NCBI RefSeq assembly: GCF_000485595.1
Contig: NW_014578597.1
Location: 8,587-36,726, forward strand
Source: Priapulus caudatus
Lineage: Eukaryota > Priapulida > Priapulimorpha > Priapulimorphida > Priapulidae
Reading direction: 5' to 3'
DNA length: 28,140 nucleotides
In this document: positions 7,777-16,970 of the stretch, piece after piece
Layout: every line of letters begins with the position of its first letter
Numbering within the stretch: the first letter of the stretch is position 1
Made by a program: the position numbers and the translations under genes
Notes under the pieces: generated by a model
What the model saw: only the letters and a program-made list of their open reading frames with translations
What the model was told of the DNA's origin: nothing
Database searches by the model: none

Positions 7777-7824
7777 ATGTAACATCAACACAGATTGCAT
7801 TCTACTATATGTAACATCAACACA
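7777..7824. repeat. Two 16-bp direct repeats at the gypsy 3' end
   Basis: ATGTAACATCAACACA occurs at 7777-7792 and 7809-7824, immediately after the last pol codons. The sequence resembles an LTR terminus (TGT...ACA), but no full LTR follows; the CT microsatellite does. Confidence 0.6.
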
Positions 7825-9336
7825 TTATAGGTCCAGTCTTCTGGGTGGCTTTACAGTCCTGCCAGACCTTGTTGTGTATCTAGGAGACGTGCAGGGGTCT
7901 TCTCGGAGGATGTCATTGTGTCCGTCACCCGTCCGTGCTGTCCCGTCTCTCGCCTCTGGTGCAGTGTCGGATTCTCTTCGGGTCTCATGTTGTTTGTCGC
8001 TGACGCCCAGCTGCCCGTCGTCCATTGTACTGGTGTCCTGTTGGTTTGCTGCTTCTGATGTCTCTCGGAGGTGTCTGCGACTGTGGCAATACAGCCGACC
8101 TCTGCTACAAATGACGTAGGATCTGGGTCTCTCGTAGTGCTTTACCACTGTCCTCGATTTCCAAGACTTAGAGCCTGGAAGAGGGTTCATGTGTATGCTG
8201 TCACCTTGTTCTAGTGGTTTTAGCTCCTTCACACCTCTGCTAAGGTCATAATAGACCTTTTGTTTTGCCTTCTCTTTATTGAAGAGTTAGGGTTAGGGTT
8301 AGGGTTGCTTAACTGGAAGTCAAACAAGTCACATCCAACCATGGTGTATGGCAGGTCAGCAGTCACAGTCGGCATTAATGGTTCAGCCCTCTGCTTGTTC
8401 TGATACTCTGCACATTTTCTGCAGTTCTGGACTGTGTCCTCAATGGCTGAGTTCATACTAGGCCAGTACATCACTTCACAGGCTCGCTGCTTGCATTTGA
8501 CTATGCCTAGGTTAGAGATTGGTGTATTATTTCTAGCATGTCGTTGCGTAGGGTAGGCGGAATTACAATTCTCGGTCCCTTATATCCCTGATGCTATCAC
8601 ATACAGCTAGCTGGTCACGCGATTCCCAGTACTGTCTCACCTCAGCTGAAGCTTCACTTCTGCTGGCTGGCCACCCATTGCTTATCACCTGATAAAGTGT
8701 TTGGAGTTTAGACTGTGTCTTCTCTTTGATTTCTACGTATCTGGATTTGCTGATGGATATCATGCTGATCACGTCGCTTTCCTCAAGATCGTCTGCTTCA
8801 ACTTGTTTTCCGGGTAGATATGCTCGGGAGAGTGCATCCGACACAAACATCTCTTTCCCCTTTCGGTATCTAACCTCGATGTCGTACCACTGTAATTTCA
8901 GCATTATTTTCTGAATTCTCATCGGAGCTGACAGTAGTGGTTTTGCGAATATCTGTTCTAGCGGTTTGTGATCATTGTGGACTGTGGTCTTCATACCGAA
9001 CATATAGCAGATAAACTTGGCCATGCTGTACACTATCGACAACATTTCCTTTTCGATTTGTGCATATCGTTGTTCAGTTTCAGTCATTGCACGGGACGCA
9101 TACGCAATAACTCGACCTTCCTGCATGAGTACAGCACCTAACCCGTCTTTGCTTACATCACACTCTATGTGCACGGGTTTGTTTACGTCGTAGAATGCTA
9201 GTACTGGAGATGCACTGCATTTTTGTTTTAGCTCTTTGAAGCTATTTTCATGTTTGTGCTCCCATGCGAATGTCACATCTGACTTCAGGAGGCTCCGCAG
9301 TGGTGCGTCTACTTGGCTTAGATTGGGAATAAATTT
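7825..9336 (-). pseudogene. Ty3/gypsy pol fragment: RNase H, integrase zinc finger and C-terminal tail
   Basis: Read from 9336 downward. The frame opens after a stop at 9339-9337 with FIPNLSQVDAPLRSLLK (end of the RT region), then WEHKHE, the RNase H block IECDVSKDGLGAVL, EKEMLSIVYSMAKF, HNDHKPLEQIF and SDALSRAYL, which supply the D-E-D-D residues. Frame breaks near 8575 and 8505 lead to RIVIPPTLR and YWPSMNSAIED with CRKC, the integrase H2C2 zinc finger, then CDLFDFQ. There the integrase catalytic core is absent: three TTAGGG units follow, and after another frame change the C-terminal tail (8232-7825) with GDSIHMNPLPGSKSW and RRHLRET ends the protein. The reverse transcriptase is also missing upstream. 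This is a dead relic of an element of the kind often annotated as K02A2.6-like in animals. Confidence 0.85.
8287..8306. repeat. Interstitial telomere-like repeat (TTAGGG)3TT
   Basis: Three perfect TTAGGG units plus TT, at exactly the point where the gypsy integrase core is missing. On the minus strand it is read as an Asn-Pro repeat. Confidence 0.95.
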
Positions 9337-9830
9337 TTAGATTGAATCATCAATTAATATGAATCAGCATTATTCTCTGAATTCTCATCGGCGCTGACAG
9401 TAGTGGTTTTGAGAATATCTGTTCTAGCGGTTTGTGATCATTGTGGACTGTGGTCTTCTTACCGAACATATAGCAGATAAACTTGGCCATGCTGTACACT
9501 ATCGACAACATTTCCTTTTCGATTTGTGCGTATCGTTGTTCAGTTTCAGTCATTGCACGGGACGCATACGCAATAACTCGACCTTCCTTCATAAGTACAG
9601 CACCTAACCCGTCTTTGCTTGCATCGCACTCTATGTGCATGGGTTTGTTTACGTCGTAGAATGCTAGTAGTGGAGATGTACTGCATTTCTGTTTTAGCTC
9701 TTTGAAGCTGTTTTCATGTTTGTGCTCCCATGCGAATGTCACATCTGACTTCAGGAGGCTCCGCAGTGGTGCGTCTACTTGGCTTAGATTGGGAATAAAT
9801 TTTTAGATTGAATCATCAATTAATATGAAT
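8899..9830. repeat. Head-to-tail tandem duplication, 466-bp unit, of the gypsy RNase H region
   Basis: Unit 1 is 8899-9363 and unit 2 is 9364-9830, directly adjacent. Both start at CAGCATTATT and end in GATTGAATCATCAATTAATA plus TGAAT. They differ by scattered single bases. The unit joins RNase H coding DNA to a non-gypsy AT-rich flank, so the duplication came after the 5' truncation of the element. Confidence 0.9.
9364..9803 (-). pseudogene. Second RNase H copy in the tandem duplication
   Basis: Minus-strand frame with the same sequence of motifs as the first copy (WEHKHE, ECDASKDGLGAVL, EKEMLSIV, HNDHKPLEQIF). It stops shortly after MRIQRIML at the unit boundary, so the last catalytic Asp (SDALSR) is absent. 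It cannot be a functional RNase H. Several substitutions relative to copy 1 (for example DASKDG against DVSKDG) are closer to the family consensus in this copy. Confidence 0.85.
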
Positions 9831-10426
9831 AATTTAGAAAGATTAATAAAAGCTAGTAGTCTCGTAGTTTAATGTTATCATTATAATACTATCATTACCA
9901 TAAATAAAAATGGTTTGATATTGACATCAAATATAAAAAAATCAATATACACGTGACGGCGGCAATACCTTGCGGCGGTAATACCTTACCCACCAGTATA
10001 GGGGAGAAACGTAAAACGTTGTCATCCACTAAAAATTTACATTTTTCTGCAAGACCATATGTATATGGTTCTGCATGATTTTTATGATCAGTTGGCTGAA
10101 AGTCAGGGTACGGTGGGACAATGCAGGGTAGGGAAGACCGGGGCTAGTTGTGCCACTTTTTACATTTTACCCAATATCTCGTCAATCCTTGATGATACAG
10201 AGTTGCTATATACATCACAAGGTAGCTTATTATCTCCTTTCTATATAACATATTTACAATGTTACCGTTCACCTATGTCGACTAAGATTTCCGTCATCAA
10301 CTAGAGGTAGTCAAAGTGGACCAACATGCCCCATCGCAGGGTAAATTGGGACAGTATGTGGGCAGTTGGGACGTATCATTCCTAGCCGTATTATCAGTCG
10401 CGATACGTCCTTAGAAGGCGCACACA
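9734..10426. repeat. 693-bp direct repeat, copy A
   Basis: Matches 10887-11580 with few differences. It starts in the gypsy RNase H remnant (GAATGTCACATCTGACTTC), continues through an AT-rich part, a doubled GCGGCGGYAATACCTT (about 9957-9990) and a G-rich part (CAGGGTAGGGAAGACCGGGG near 10123), and ends in CACACA. The 81-codon plus-strand frames inside both copies contain nothing recognisable. Confidence 0.95.
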
Positions 10427-10886
10427 GAAAATACACTTTTTTTGTAAATAACGGCGATAATATTGTATTTAGACCCTAAGTATGTATGGAACATGTATAT
10501 AAACTTGTGTATTGCGGACATTTTGGTACCAACACCATTACTCTATCTGGTGTAGTTCTTGAGATATGAACTTTTCATGGTTTTTCTTTTTACGCGAAAG
10601 CGGCAATTCTTAATGTGAGTAGTCTGGGCTATGTTCAGGGACATATATAACATGTTTTAACAAGTTCTCCACAATTCAAACCAGCTGGTTCCAAATCTGA
10701 TGTATGCCAGTTAATACAGGTTGAGCATTTTTGAATAAAAACAATTAAAAATGGCAGCCAAAAACCTTATGGCAGACATAGATTTTAGTGATTATGTATT
10801 GCCAGTTTCCAATTACGGAACAACAACTTTGTTAATCAAGTTTAAAATATATTACTAATAGAACAATCTATTATATTTACCAGAAA
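10427..10886. other. 460-bp spacer between the 693-bp repeats
   Basis: No coding frame. 10427-10543 matches 13621-13737, and 10689-10760 matches parts of 13546-13620, but the two blocks are in the opposite order there. The pattern is what a tandemly repeated unit of about 300 bp, cut at different points, would give. Confidence 0.7.
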
Positions 10887-11580
10887 GAATGTCACATCTG
10901 ACTTCAGGAGGCTCCGCAGTGGTGCGTCTACTTGGCTTAGATTGGGAATAAATTTTTAGATTGAATCATCAATTAATATGATTAATTTAGAAAAATTAAT
11001 AAAAGCTAGTAGTCTCGTAGTTTAATGTTATCATTGTAATACTATCATTACCATAAATAAAAATGGTTTGATATTGACATCAAATATAAAAAAATCAATA
11101 TGCACGTGACGGCGGCAATACCTTGCGGCGGTAATACCTCACCCACCAGTATAGGGGAGAAATGTAAAACGTTGTCATCCACTAAAAATTAACATTTTTC
11201 TGCAAAACCATATGTATATGGTTCTGCATGATTTTTATGATCAGTTGGCTGAAAGTCAGGGTACGGTGGGACAATGCAGGGTAGGGGAGACCGGGGCTAG
11301 TTGGGTCACTTTTTACATTTCACCCAATATCTCGTCAATCCTTGATGATACAGAGTTGCTATATACATCACAAGGTAGCCTATTATCTCCTTTCTATATA
11401 ACATATTTACAATGTTACCGTTCACCTATGTCGACTAAGATTTCCGTCATCCACTAGAGGTAGTCAAAGTGGACCAACATGCCCCATCACAGGGTAAATT
11501 GGGACAGTATGTGGGCAAGTTGGGACATATCATTCCTAGCCATATTATCAGTCGCGATACGTGCTTAGAAGGTGCACACA
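10887..11580. repeat. 693-bp direct repeat, copy B
   Basis: Second copy of 9734-10426. It leads on its right side into the 3' flank of the pogo-type transposase gene. Near its end TTGGGACA occurs at 11499-11506 and 11520-11527 (21 bases apart), and related TGGGACA and TTGGGTCA lie near 11265-11305. Such G-rich subterminal repeats suit the end of a pogo-like transposon; a clean terminus with TA was not found. Confidence 0.9.
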
Positions 11581-11989
11581 AGCATCAGAACACAAACAGG
11601 CATAGAAGAGACAATAACAGTACCAGAACCAAATCTGGAAAACGAAATTTTCTACTTTTTATACGATTTTTTTTTTAAAACAACCATTTTTTTTAAACAA
11701 TTTTACCGGTTTTTTACCAATTACCTAACACATGTTATTGTCGCTATCGCAATTGCCACATACGTAGGCGATTGAAACTTGATCGGTGCACAAGACATAT
11801 GACCAACCTTTGCATTGGACACACTGTACCCATTCATCACCTGCTTTAGAACGTGAATATAGCACACTAACTTAACTTGTCTTTTGTTTGTTGTTGGCTT
11901 AACTTTGTGTGGGGGCTGTGCACACTAGACAAATTACGTCCTCATCATCTTCATCGGCATCGTCATCGTCATGGCGATTAAACAGTGAT

Positions 11990-12097
11990 TTAGCCGGTCC
12001 TTTCCCTTTGGATGTTCCAGATTTAGGTCCTCCCTTAGCCGGTCCCTTCCCTTCGGATGTTCCAGGTGTAGGTCCTCCTTTAGCCGGTCCCTTCCCT
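11990..12097. repeat. 45-bp minisatellite in the transposase linker
   Basis: Units start at 11990, 12035 and 12080 (the last partial) with TTAGCCGGTC. On the minus strand the unit encodes a 15-residue repeat, GPAKGGP-x-x-GTS-x-GK. The period is a multiple of three, so the frame is kept. The plus-strand frame over it (11909-12307) is only its antisense. Confidence 0.9.
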
Positions 12098-12379
12098 TTT
12101 TTTGTCTTCGGTATTATTTTCTTTTTTTACCGGTTATTTTCCTCTTCTTCTATGGCTGACTTCTCAGGTGTGTCTGTTAAGATGGCGCTACGTCTCTTTT
12201 TTCTGGTACTTGCTTTTTTTGATCTGGGTTCAGTTACCTTAGGTAGATTTCTTATATATCGCTTGGTGTTACTACGGGGCTTTGAATCCGGTCCGGTACA
12301 GGTGTAGGAGTGGTAGGAGAGGAGGTAGCAGCTACTACAGGGGTCTCGGAAGAGTCGGAGTCGACAGCAGCTGTCTGTC

Positions 12380-12760
12380 CGGTATTCTCTACTTTGCAGT
12401 AATGAGCTCCAGCACTGCTACCGTACAAGGGAACTTCAACTACAGTATTGTCTCGGAGTCTATCGCTGCCTCTAGGGCGATGCTCTTGACAGGTAACATT
12501 TTCGTTAATTACAGTGTAGATGTCAATCCCAAATGACATAGCGTTACACAAGGCGTTGATTATTAGATCACATATGTATTAGTATTATACTCCTTGAGAA
12601 CTACGTAACGCCGTAATTCCTTCATCACGTTTTCACCGGCACTCAACTGACGATAGAAATCAATATTATCTTCAACTTCTGCCAACATCTTATCGGAAAT
12701 TGCATCTGAAGAACTGCCTCTATGAGACAATGTCCATCGCCTTCCAGATGATTGCGAATT
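12380..12760 (-). pseudogene. OTU-like cysteine protease domain embedded in the pogo-type gene
   Basis: The first frame reads YIIRNHLEGDGHCLIEAV: GDGHCL is the OTU catalytic block, with the Cys codon at 12729-12727. A frame change near 12710 gives DNIDFYRQL and LRRYVVLKEYNTN, which resemble the middle of OTU domains. A second change near 12570 gives LIINALCNAMSFGIDIYTV and then GSSAGAHYCKVE, where His (12404-12402) followed by Tyr suits the catalytic His. The order and the Cys-to-His distance of about 109 codons fit OTU proteases. It starts about 20 residues after the end of the DDE core, in the same frame, and before the TDTPEK tail motif. Known: OTU enzymes cleave ubiquitin linkages. Its role in a transposon is unknown. 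Confidence 0.65.
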
Positions 12761-13545
12761 ATATACTCGTCTGTCGGCTGTGTACTTGGCACGATCATGG
12801 GGCCATCTGTTACCGTAGTGTGGGCGAATTCTTCGGGAAGGAAGATGTTTGGGTTTACTGGCCATATACCAGCTACACGGAAACCACTGATGCAGTTGTT
12901 GGGACTGGCTGCCATGTGCCACGTATCCCGAATAAAGCCAGGTATTTCGTAGATGGTCATTGTGTTTCCAGCATTGAGTCTCTGCCAAGTATCCATCACT
13001 TCGAATAGTCTATTCTTTAGAACACCGAAAACCGTGCGATCGAGAGGCTGTAGCTTGTGACTACAATGCGGCGGGAAACTGAGCATGACTATACCGTCTT
13101 TGGCGAAGTCAAGAGTTTTAACACTGAGCTGAGAATTATGATTGTCTAGGAGGAGAAGCACTTTTTTATCCTTGCTACGTCGGACGTGTCGCACGAAATG
13201 CTGCATTTGGATGTAGAAAATTTCTACATCCATCCATCCCGACGCATTGCCAGCGCCACCACTACCGACAGGCGCGTCTTTGAGAAAATAGTCATGAAAA
13301 TGCTTTCTGGGGAATATGAAGAACGGTGGGATCGAAGCGCCAGATGCACTCACACTAGCGCATACGGTGACGAGTTGATCCCTTTCGTACGACACCAATC
13401 TGCCCACCTGTTTTACACCCTGCTTTCCAACCTTCTTTCAGCATTTCTGAACGGTGGTTACTGCCGTCTTAGTCCGGGCTAGAGGGCCCAGGTGCTTGTT
13501 TTTCATCATGTTTTTGTTTGTTTTCTGTCAATGTTTATGTGCTAA

Positions 13546-13737
13546 TTCCAAATCCGATGTATGCCAGCTCGTAAGTGTTGAAAAAAAATTTCTAGAGCAC
13601 AAAATCCAAAATGGCCACCAGAAAATACACTTTTTCTCTAAATAACGGCGATAATATTGTATTTAGACCCCAAGTATGTATGGAACATGTATATAAACTT
13701 GGGTATTGCGGACATTTTGGTACCAATACCATTACTC
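13546..13737. repeat. Repeat shared with 10427-10760 in permuted order
   Basis: 13546-13567 matches 10689-10710 (TTCCAAAT-YGATGTATGCCAG), 13608-13620 matches 10748-10760 (AAAATGGC-CCA type), and 13621-13737 matches 10427-10543 closely (ATAACGGCGATAATATTGTA and so on). It lies between the truncated transposase and the gypsy integrase fragment. Confidence 0.85.
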
Positions 13738-13741
13738 GCGA

Positions 13742-14798
13742 CTCTGGCCACATTCGGCCTGCTAGGGCGTGCAGCAGGAGTAGTAGGTTGGGCAGCAGTT
13801 GTGACACGGGGCATCCCGCTGGTACTGGGTGCAGGCGATGGCACTGACGGTGGTTCAGCAAATGGGAGTGGTGCTGGGGTAACCGGCGGTGGGGCGGTGA
13901 TCGGGAATGGCGGCAGCGTGGCAGCTGGCTCTGCTGTCCTGGGCATTGAAGACCGTAATGTTTGGGGCATGTGTCCATGTGCCCTGATTGGCGTGATGGT
14001 GGGTGAATAGCGAAGGTCCTCCTCCAGTGTCTGAGGCTTGGGTCTCTGTGGCACCACAGGTTTGTAAAGCCGCAGAAATTTTCTGTTCTGCAATGTAACT
14101 TGACCCGAACCATCAATGCGTACAACATACTGGTCAAATTGTCTAACCTCAATGATGACCCCAGTTTTGTCCCATCGTGTGGGGTGGCGGCCAGTTTGGT
14201 TCTAGAGGCGTATGTGGTTGCCAACTGCCAGCAGTGGCAGTTGCTTGGTGTGCTCTGTCCACCTTTCAGCAGCCTTCATGTGCCTGTTCCTGAGTGCTTC
14301 CTCCCTCGCCGTCATGGTTTCACGCCATGTGGGATGAGGCCTGTATCGACCTGGCAGTATAGGGATGAAGTCTTTTATAGGTCGACCAAAGATACATATG
14401 GCAGGCGAGATCTTAGCCTCTGGGTCAGGCGTATTTCTGTATTGCAACACTGCGCGCTGCAGCGCGTCGGTGTCCAGCTCACCACGTGGACCGGTGTTGC
14501 TAGTGATCATACGCTTCACTGTCTTCACTCCTACTTCTGCTCTGCAGTTGGAATGCGGGAAAGCCACCGAGCTTAGTCTGTGGTGGACCCCCCAATTCTG
14601 CAGGAATGTCTTGGTGGCGGCTGCAGTGAACTCCGGTCCACCGTCACTCGCTAGCTCATCTGGGATACCGAATGTCACAAAGATACGCCGGAGGCAAGTT
14701 ATCAGGCCTTGGCACCCATCCGATGCCTGCTCCACTACAGGCCAATGGGCGTTTCGTAAAATCGTTAGTTCTGCCACGATCGCACGGGGGCAGCACAA
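13742..14798 (-). pseudogene. Ty3/gypsy integrase core and C-terminal tail fragment
   Basis: From about 14752 downward the frame reads HWPVVEQASDG, FVTFGIPDELASDGGPEF (second catalytic Asp, codon 14645-14643), FPHSNCRAEVGVKTVK (catalytic Glu, codon 14537-14535, 35 residues later) and LQYRNTPDPEA, all typical of an LTR-element integrase. The start of the core with the first catalytic Asp is missing. A single TAG (14204-14202) interrupts HIRL-NQTGRHPTRWDKTG, after which the tail continues in the same frame (GQVTLQNRKFLRLYKP) into a Pro/Ala-rich C-terminus that is cut at about 13740 by the permuted repeat. It belongs to a different gypsy lineage from the fragment at 7825-9336, judging by the different integrase tail. 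Confidence 0.85.
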
Positions 14799-14907
14799 TC
14801 GTCGCGGTCCAATTTCCGCCTGTCAGGTTATGTTTTGACAGACACTGACAACTTGTGACTAGCAACTTTCGATCTGTTCTAAAGTTATATTATATAGTTA
14901 TACGAAG

Positions 14908-15115
14908 ATGCCATCCACTCAGTGTTGTGTCCCGATGTGTAAAACACGGGGGGGCTTCAAATTCCCGAATATTGACCGCGAAAGACATCAGGAAACAGTG
15001 GATTGTGGCGATCCGACGATCTGGTGAAAATAAGTGTCTGTGGCATCCCACGCCACCAGTGTTGTTTGCAGTAAACATTTTTTGCCATCAGACTTCCCCG
15101 AGGAAACAACCTCTG
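14908..15115 (+). pseudogene. THAP zinc-finger exon of a THAP/DDE_4 transposase gene
   Basis: The ATG at 14908 opens MPSTQCCVPMCKTRGGFKFP, the start of a THAP DNA-binding domain (C-x-x-x-C pair). The reading moves to another frame near 14980 for KDIRKQWIVAIRR, and to a third near 15065 for VCSKHFLPSDFPEE, which supplies the C-x-x-H of the C2CH zinc site. All THAP landmarks (Cys pair, FKFP, QW, Cys-His, FLPSDF) are present in order. The exon ends at a donor CTCTG|GTAGG (GT at 15116). Two frame breaks in 200 bp make it non-functional as written; they could be decay or sequence error. The second exon carries the catalytic domain. Confidence 0.8.
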
Positions 15116-15483
15116 GTAGGTGCACGTGCGTGTGTGTGTGTGTAACAGTGAATAGCATGCATAAAGATATATGCATCTCTGATTGCTAATCATATCGTTT
15201 ATTGCTGGCTAATTCCATTAGGCCTAGGCTAGCCAACTGGCATGTCACTTCTTACCATAACTTGGAACTTTTTTAATATATATATATATAAATACAGTTA
15301 CTTAGAAATATTATGTACGAAATATAACTGAATGAGTAATGTCTAATGATGACAACACTCAAAAGATCCTTTTTCTGTACATTTAAGGTGTAGACTACAT
15401 TAATGTATTCAGCCTTAGAAACTATTTTATTTACAAAATATTAAATAAATAGTTTACTTTTAGAAGTTTAATATTATTTGCAG
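15116..15483 (+). other. Intron of the THAP/DDE_4 gene
   Basis: A GT donor at 15116 and an acceptor TTATTTGCAG ending at 15483 enclose 368 AT-rich bases with a (GT)n run (15130-15143) and a (TA)n run (about 15276-15291). No frame of its own. Confidence 0.55.
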
Positions 15484-16970
15484 AACGAAACCTCATCTAT
15501 GACAAACACAGTCACCGAGCCACTGGCACGTTCCATCTTCGCGTGGTCCACAGAAACAACCGCAGCTTCACTAAAAAGAACTGCACTGTCCAATATGTCC
15601 ACAAGAATCGCCACAAGCCAAACGAAACTACACATAACAGACACGCTACCCAAACCCAAAGAAATCCAAGAAGAGCAATTTTCCTGAGTCACATGAAGTG
15701 CCAATACCCAAATACCCCACAGACATATGGGCGAGACAAACAATGTAATGAAACAGTTCGGTACCAGATGTGACCACAACAACAAAACAAACTGCTTTTG
15801 CTCCGCGTGCACATGTCAAAATGGCAGATGCCGACTCCCAGACTGATGTGATTGGTGTCCGGACGCACCACGAACCACCACAAACCACCTCGTCACACAG
15901 AGATGCCGCCGACGACCTCGAGCGAGACACAAGAATAAAGAATCAATGCCCATGTCTCCCGTGATCACGAAAAGATGAATCACCAGCAAAGTCACACCAC
16001 TATGAAATGGACCCGCTATATGCGAGGTCTCAGAGAACTTCCAGAAGTTCTGCTTTGTATTGCGAGTAAACACCACACTACGCACAGCGCAACCCACCAA
16101 ACTCAGACAACCTCACACACAATCTACTAGCCGTCAACAGTCAAACACCGATGACATACCAGACAAGTTCCTGCTCGTGCTGCTGAAACTCAGAAAAGCA
16201 TATACAATTTGAACTTAGCCGCTTCTTTGACATCTCAGAGGCTGATGTTTATAACATCTTTTGTACTTGGATAAAATTTATGACACTGCAAGCTGACAAA
16301 AAGTAAAAAACCACACTGTTGGTTTCAAGAAACGCACCCAAGTCAGGTTTTACGCACCCCACCACTGAAGACATCTACAAAGCACACCAAAATTTGAAAG
16401 TACCAGTAGTAATTGATGGAACAGAATGTCCAGTAAAAAAACCGAAGTTGCCAAACAGCCCAGCACAAACAACAACTCAAGCACACACATAACAACAAAA
16501 ACCCGCAACACCGTAAAAGTTGGTGGGAGTATCTCCACGTGGACTCTGTACATACGTGTCTGATGCATATGGAGGTTCAACCAGCGACCGACAAATAGTT
16601 GAGAGATCATCACTACCACGGATGTGCGATCCCTCAGACTCGGTTATGTCCGACAAGGGATTTGATGTGCAAGACATTTTTGCTCCATACTTAGATGTCA
16701 GCCAGTAAAACATATTCCTACATTTTTCAAGGAAAAACAGAATGACAGGGAAAAACAGTACTGGCAGATCGCAAGATAGCCTCAGCGTGTGCATGTTGAA
16801 AAGATTCATCGGCCTAGCAAAGACGTACAAGATCCTCGCATCGCCTCTGAACACTTTCAGAAAACATTTCTTTCATCTGACATAATTTTTGTCTGTTTCA
16901 GACTTTGTAATTTTCGTTCAGGAAATTGTTCCCCCGGATGCTGATCGAAATTCAAAACTTTTGCAGTGCT
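15484..16970 (+). pseudogene. DDE_4 (ISL2EU/Harbinger-like) transposase exon, multiply frameshifted
   Basis: After the acceptor the reading SIFAWST near 15530 resembles the linker that follows THAP domains. The catalytic part appears in pieces: DKFLLVLLKLRKA, SRFFDISEADVYNIFCTWIKF (16160-16290), VVIDGTECPVKKPK (first Asp codon 16415-16417), VGVSPRGLCTYVSDAYGGST, DRQIVERSSL and SVMSDKGFDVQDIFAPY (second Asp codon 16652-16654), and RVHVE (Glu codon 16798-16800) followed one frame later by FIGLAKTYKILASPLNTF. These are the DDE_4 landmarks in order. At least five frame changes are needed. The 15550-16150 part is A+C-rich and only weakly readable. Role when intact: cut-and-paste transposase with the THAP finger binding the transposon ends. 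No terminal inverted repeats were found. Confidence 0.75.

Larger units (their letters stand above)
11725..13479 (-). pseudogene. Pogo/jerky-type (DDE_1) transposase gene with an OTU-like domain and a C-terminal zinc finger
   Basis: Read from 13479 downward: TAVTTVQK, a stop (13440-13438), KKVGKQGVKQVGRLVSYERD, then the DDE_1 core with PPFFIFPRKHF, LLLLDNHNSQ (Asp codon 13146-13144), GIVMLSFPPHCSHKLQPLD (Asp codon 13041-13039, 35 residues later), TMTIYEIPGF and the end block AGIWPVNPNIFLPEEF. This is the pogo/jerky family. Unusually, an OTU-like domain follows (about 12760-12380). The reading then picks up the usual pogo tail motif RRSAILTDTPEKSAIEEE (12193-12140), a Lys/Gly/Pro-rich repeat linker, an acidic run, and a PHD-like finger (CLVC at 11931-11920, WVQCVQCKGW, YVCGNC near 11745). 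Frames break in the OTU part (twice), at a TAA at 12129-12127 and in the finger. The N-terminal DNA-binding half and the first catalytic Asp are missing. Role when intact: DNA transposase. Confidence 0.8.

Noticed and set aside
7493-8119. Plus-strand frame of 208 codons, Ser/Leu-rich
   Set aside because: It runs through the CT microsatellite and is antisense to the MULE and gypsy coding parts. The composition is a product of the repeat.
9734-11580. Possible LTR pair flanking 10427-10886
   Set aside because: The 693-bp repeats start inside a gypsy RNase H remnant, lack TG...CA ends and target duplications, and enclose no coding DNA. They are a segmental duplication.
11909-12307. Plus-strand frame of 132 codons with a Leu-Ala-Gly-Pro-Phe-Pro repeat and hydrophobic C-terminus
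   Set aside because: It is the antisense of the pogo-type linker and minisatellite. The minus strand carries the recognisable TDTPEK motif and zinc finger.
13657-14010. Gly/Ala-rich plus-strand frame
   Set aside because: Antisense of the Pro/Ala-rich C-terminal tail of the gypsy pol fragment.
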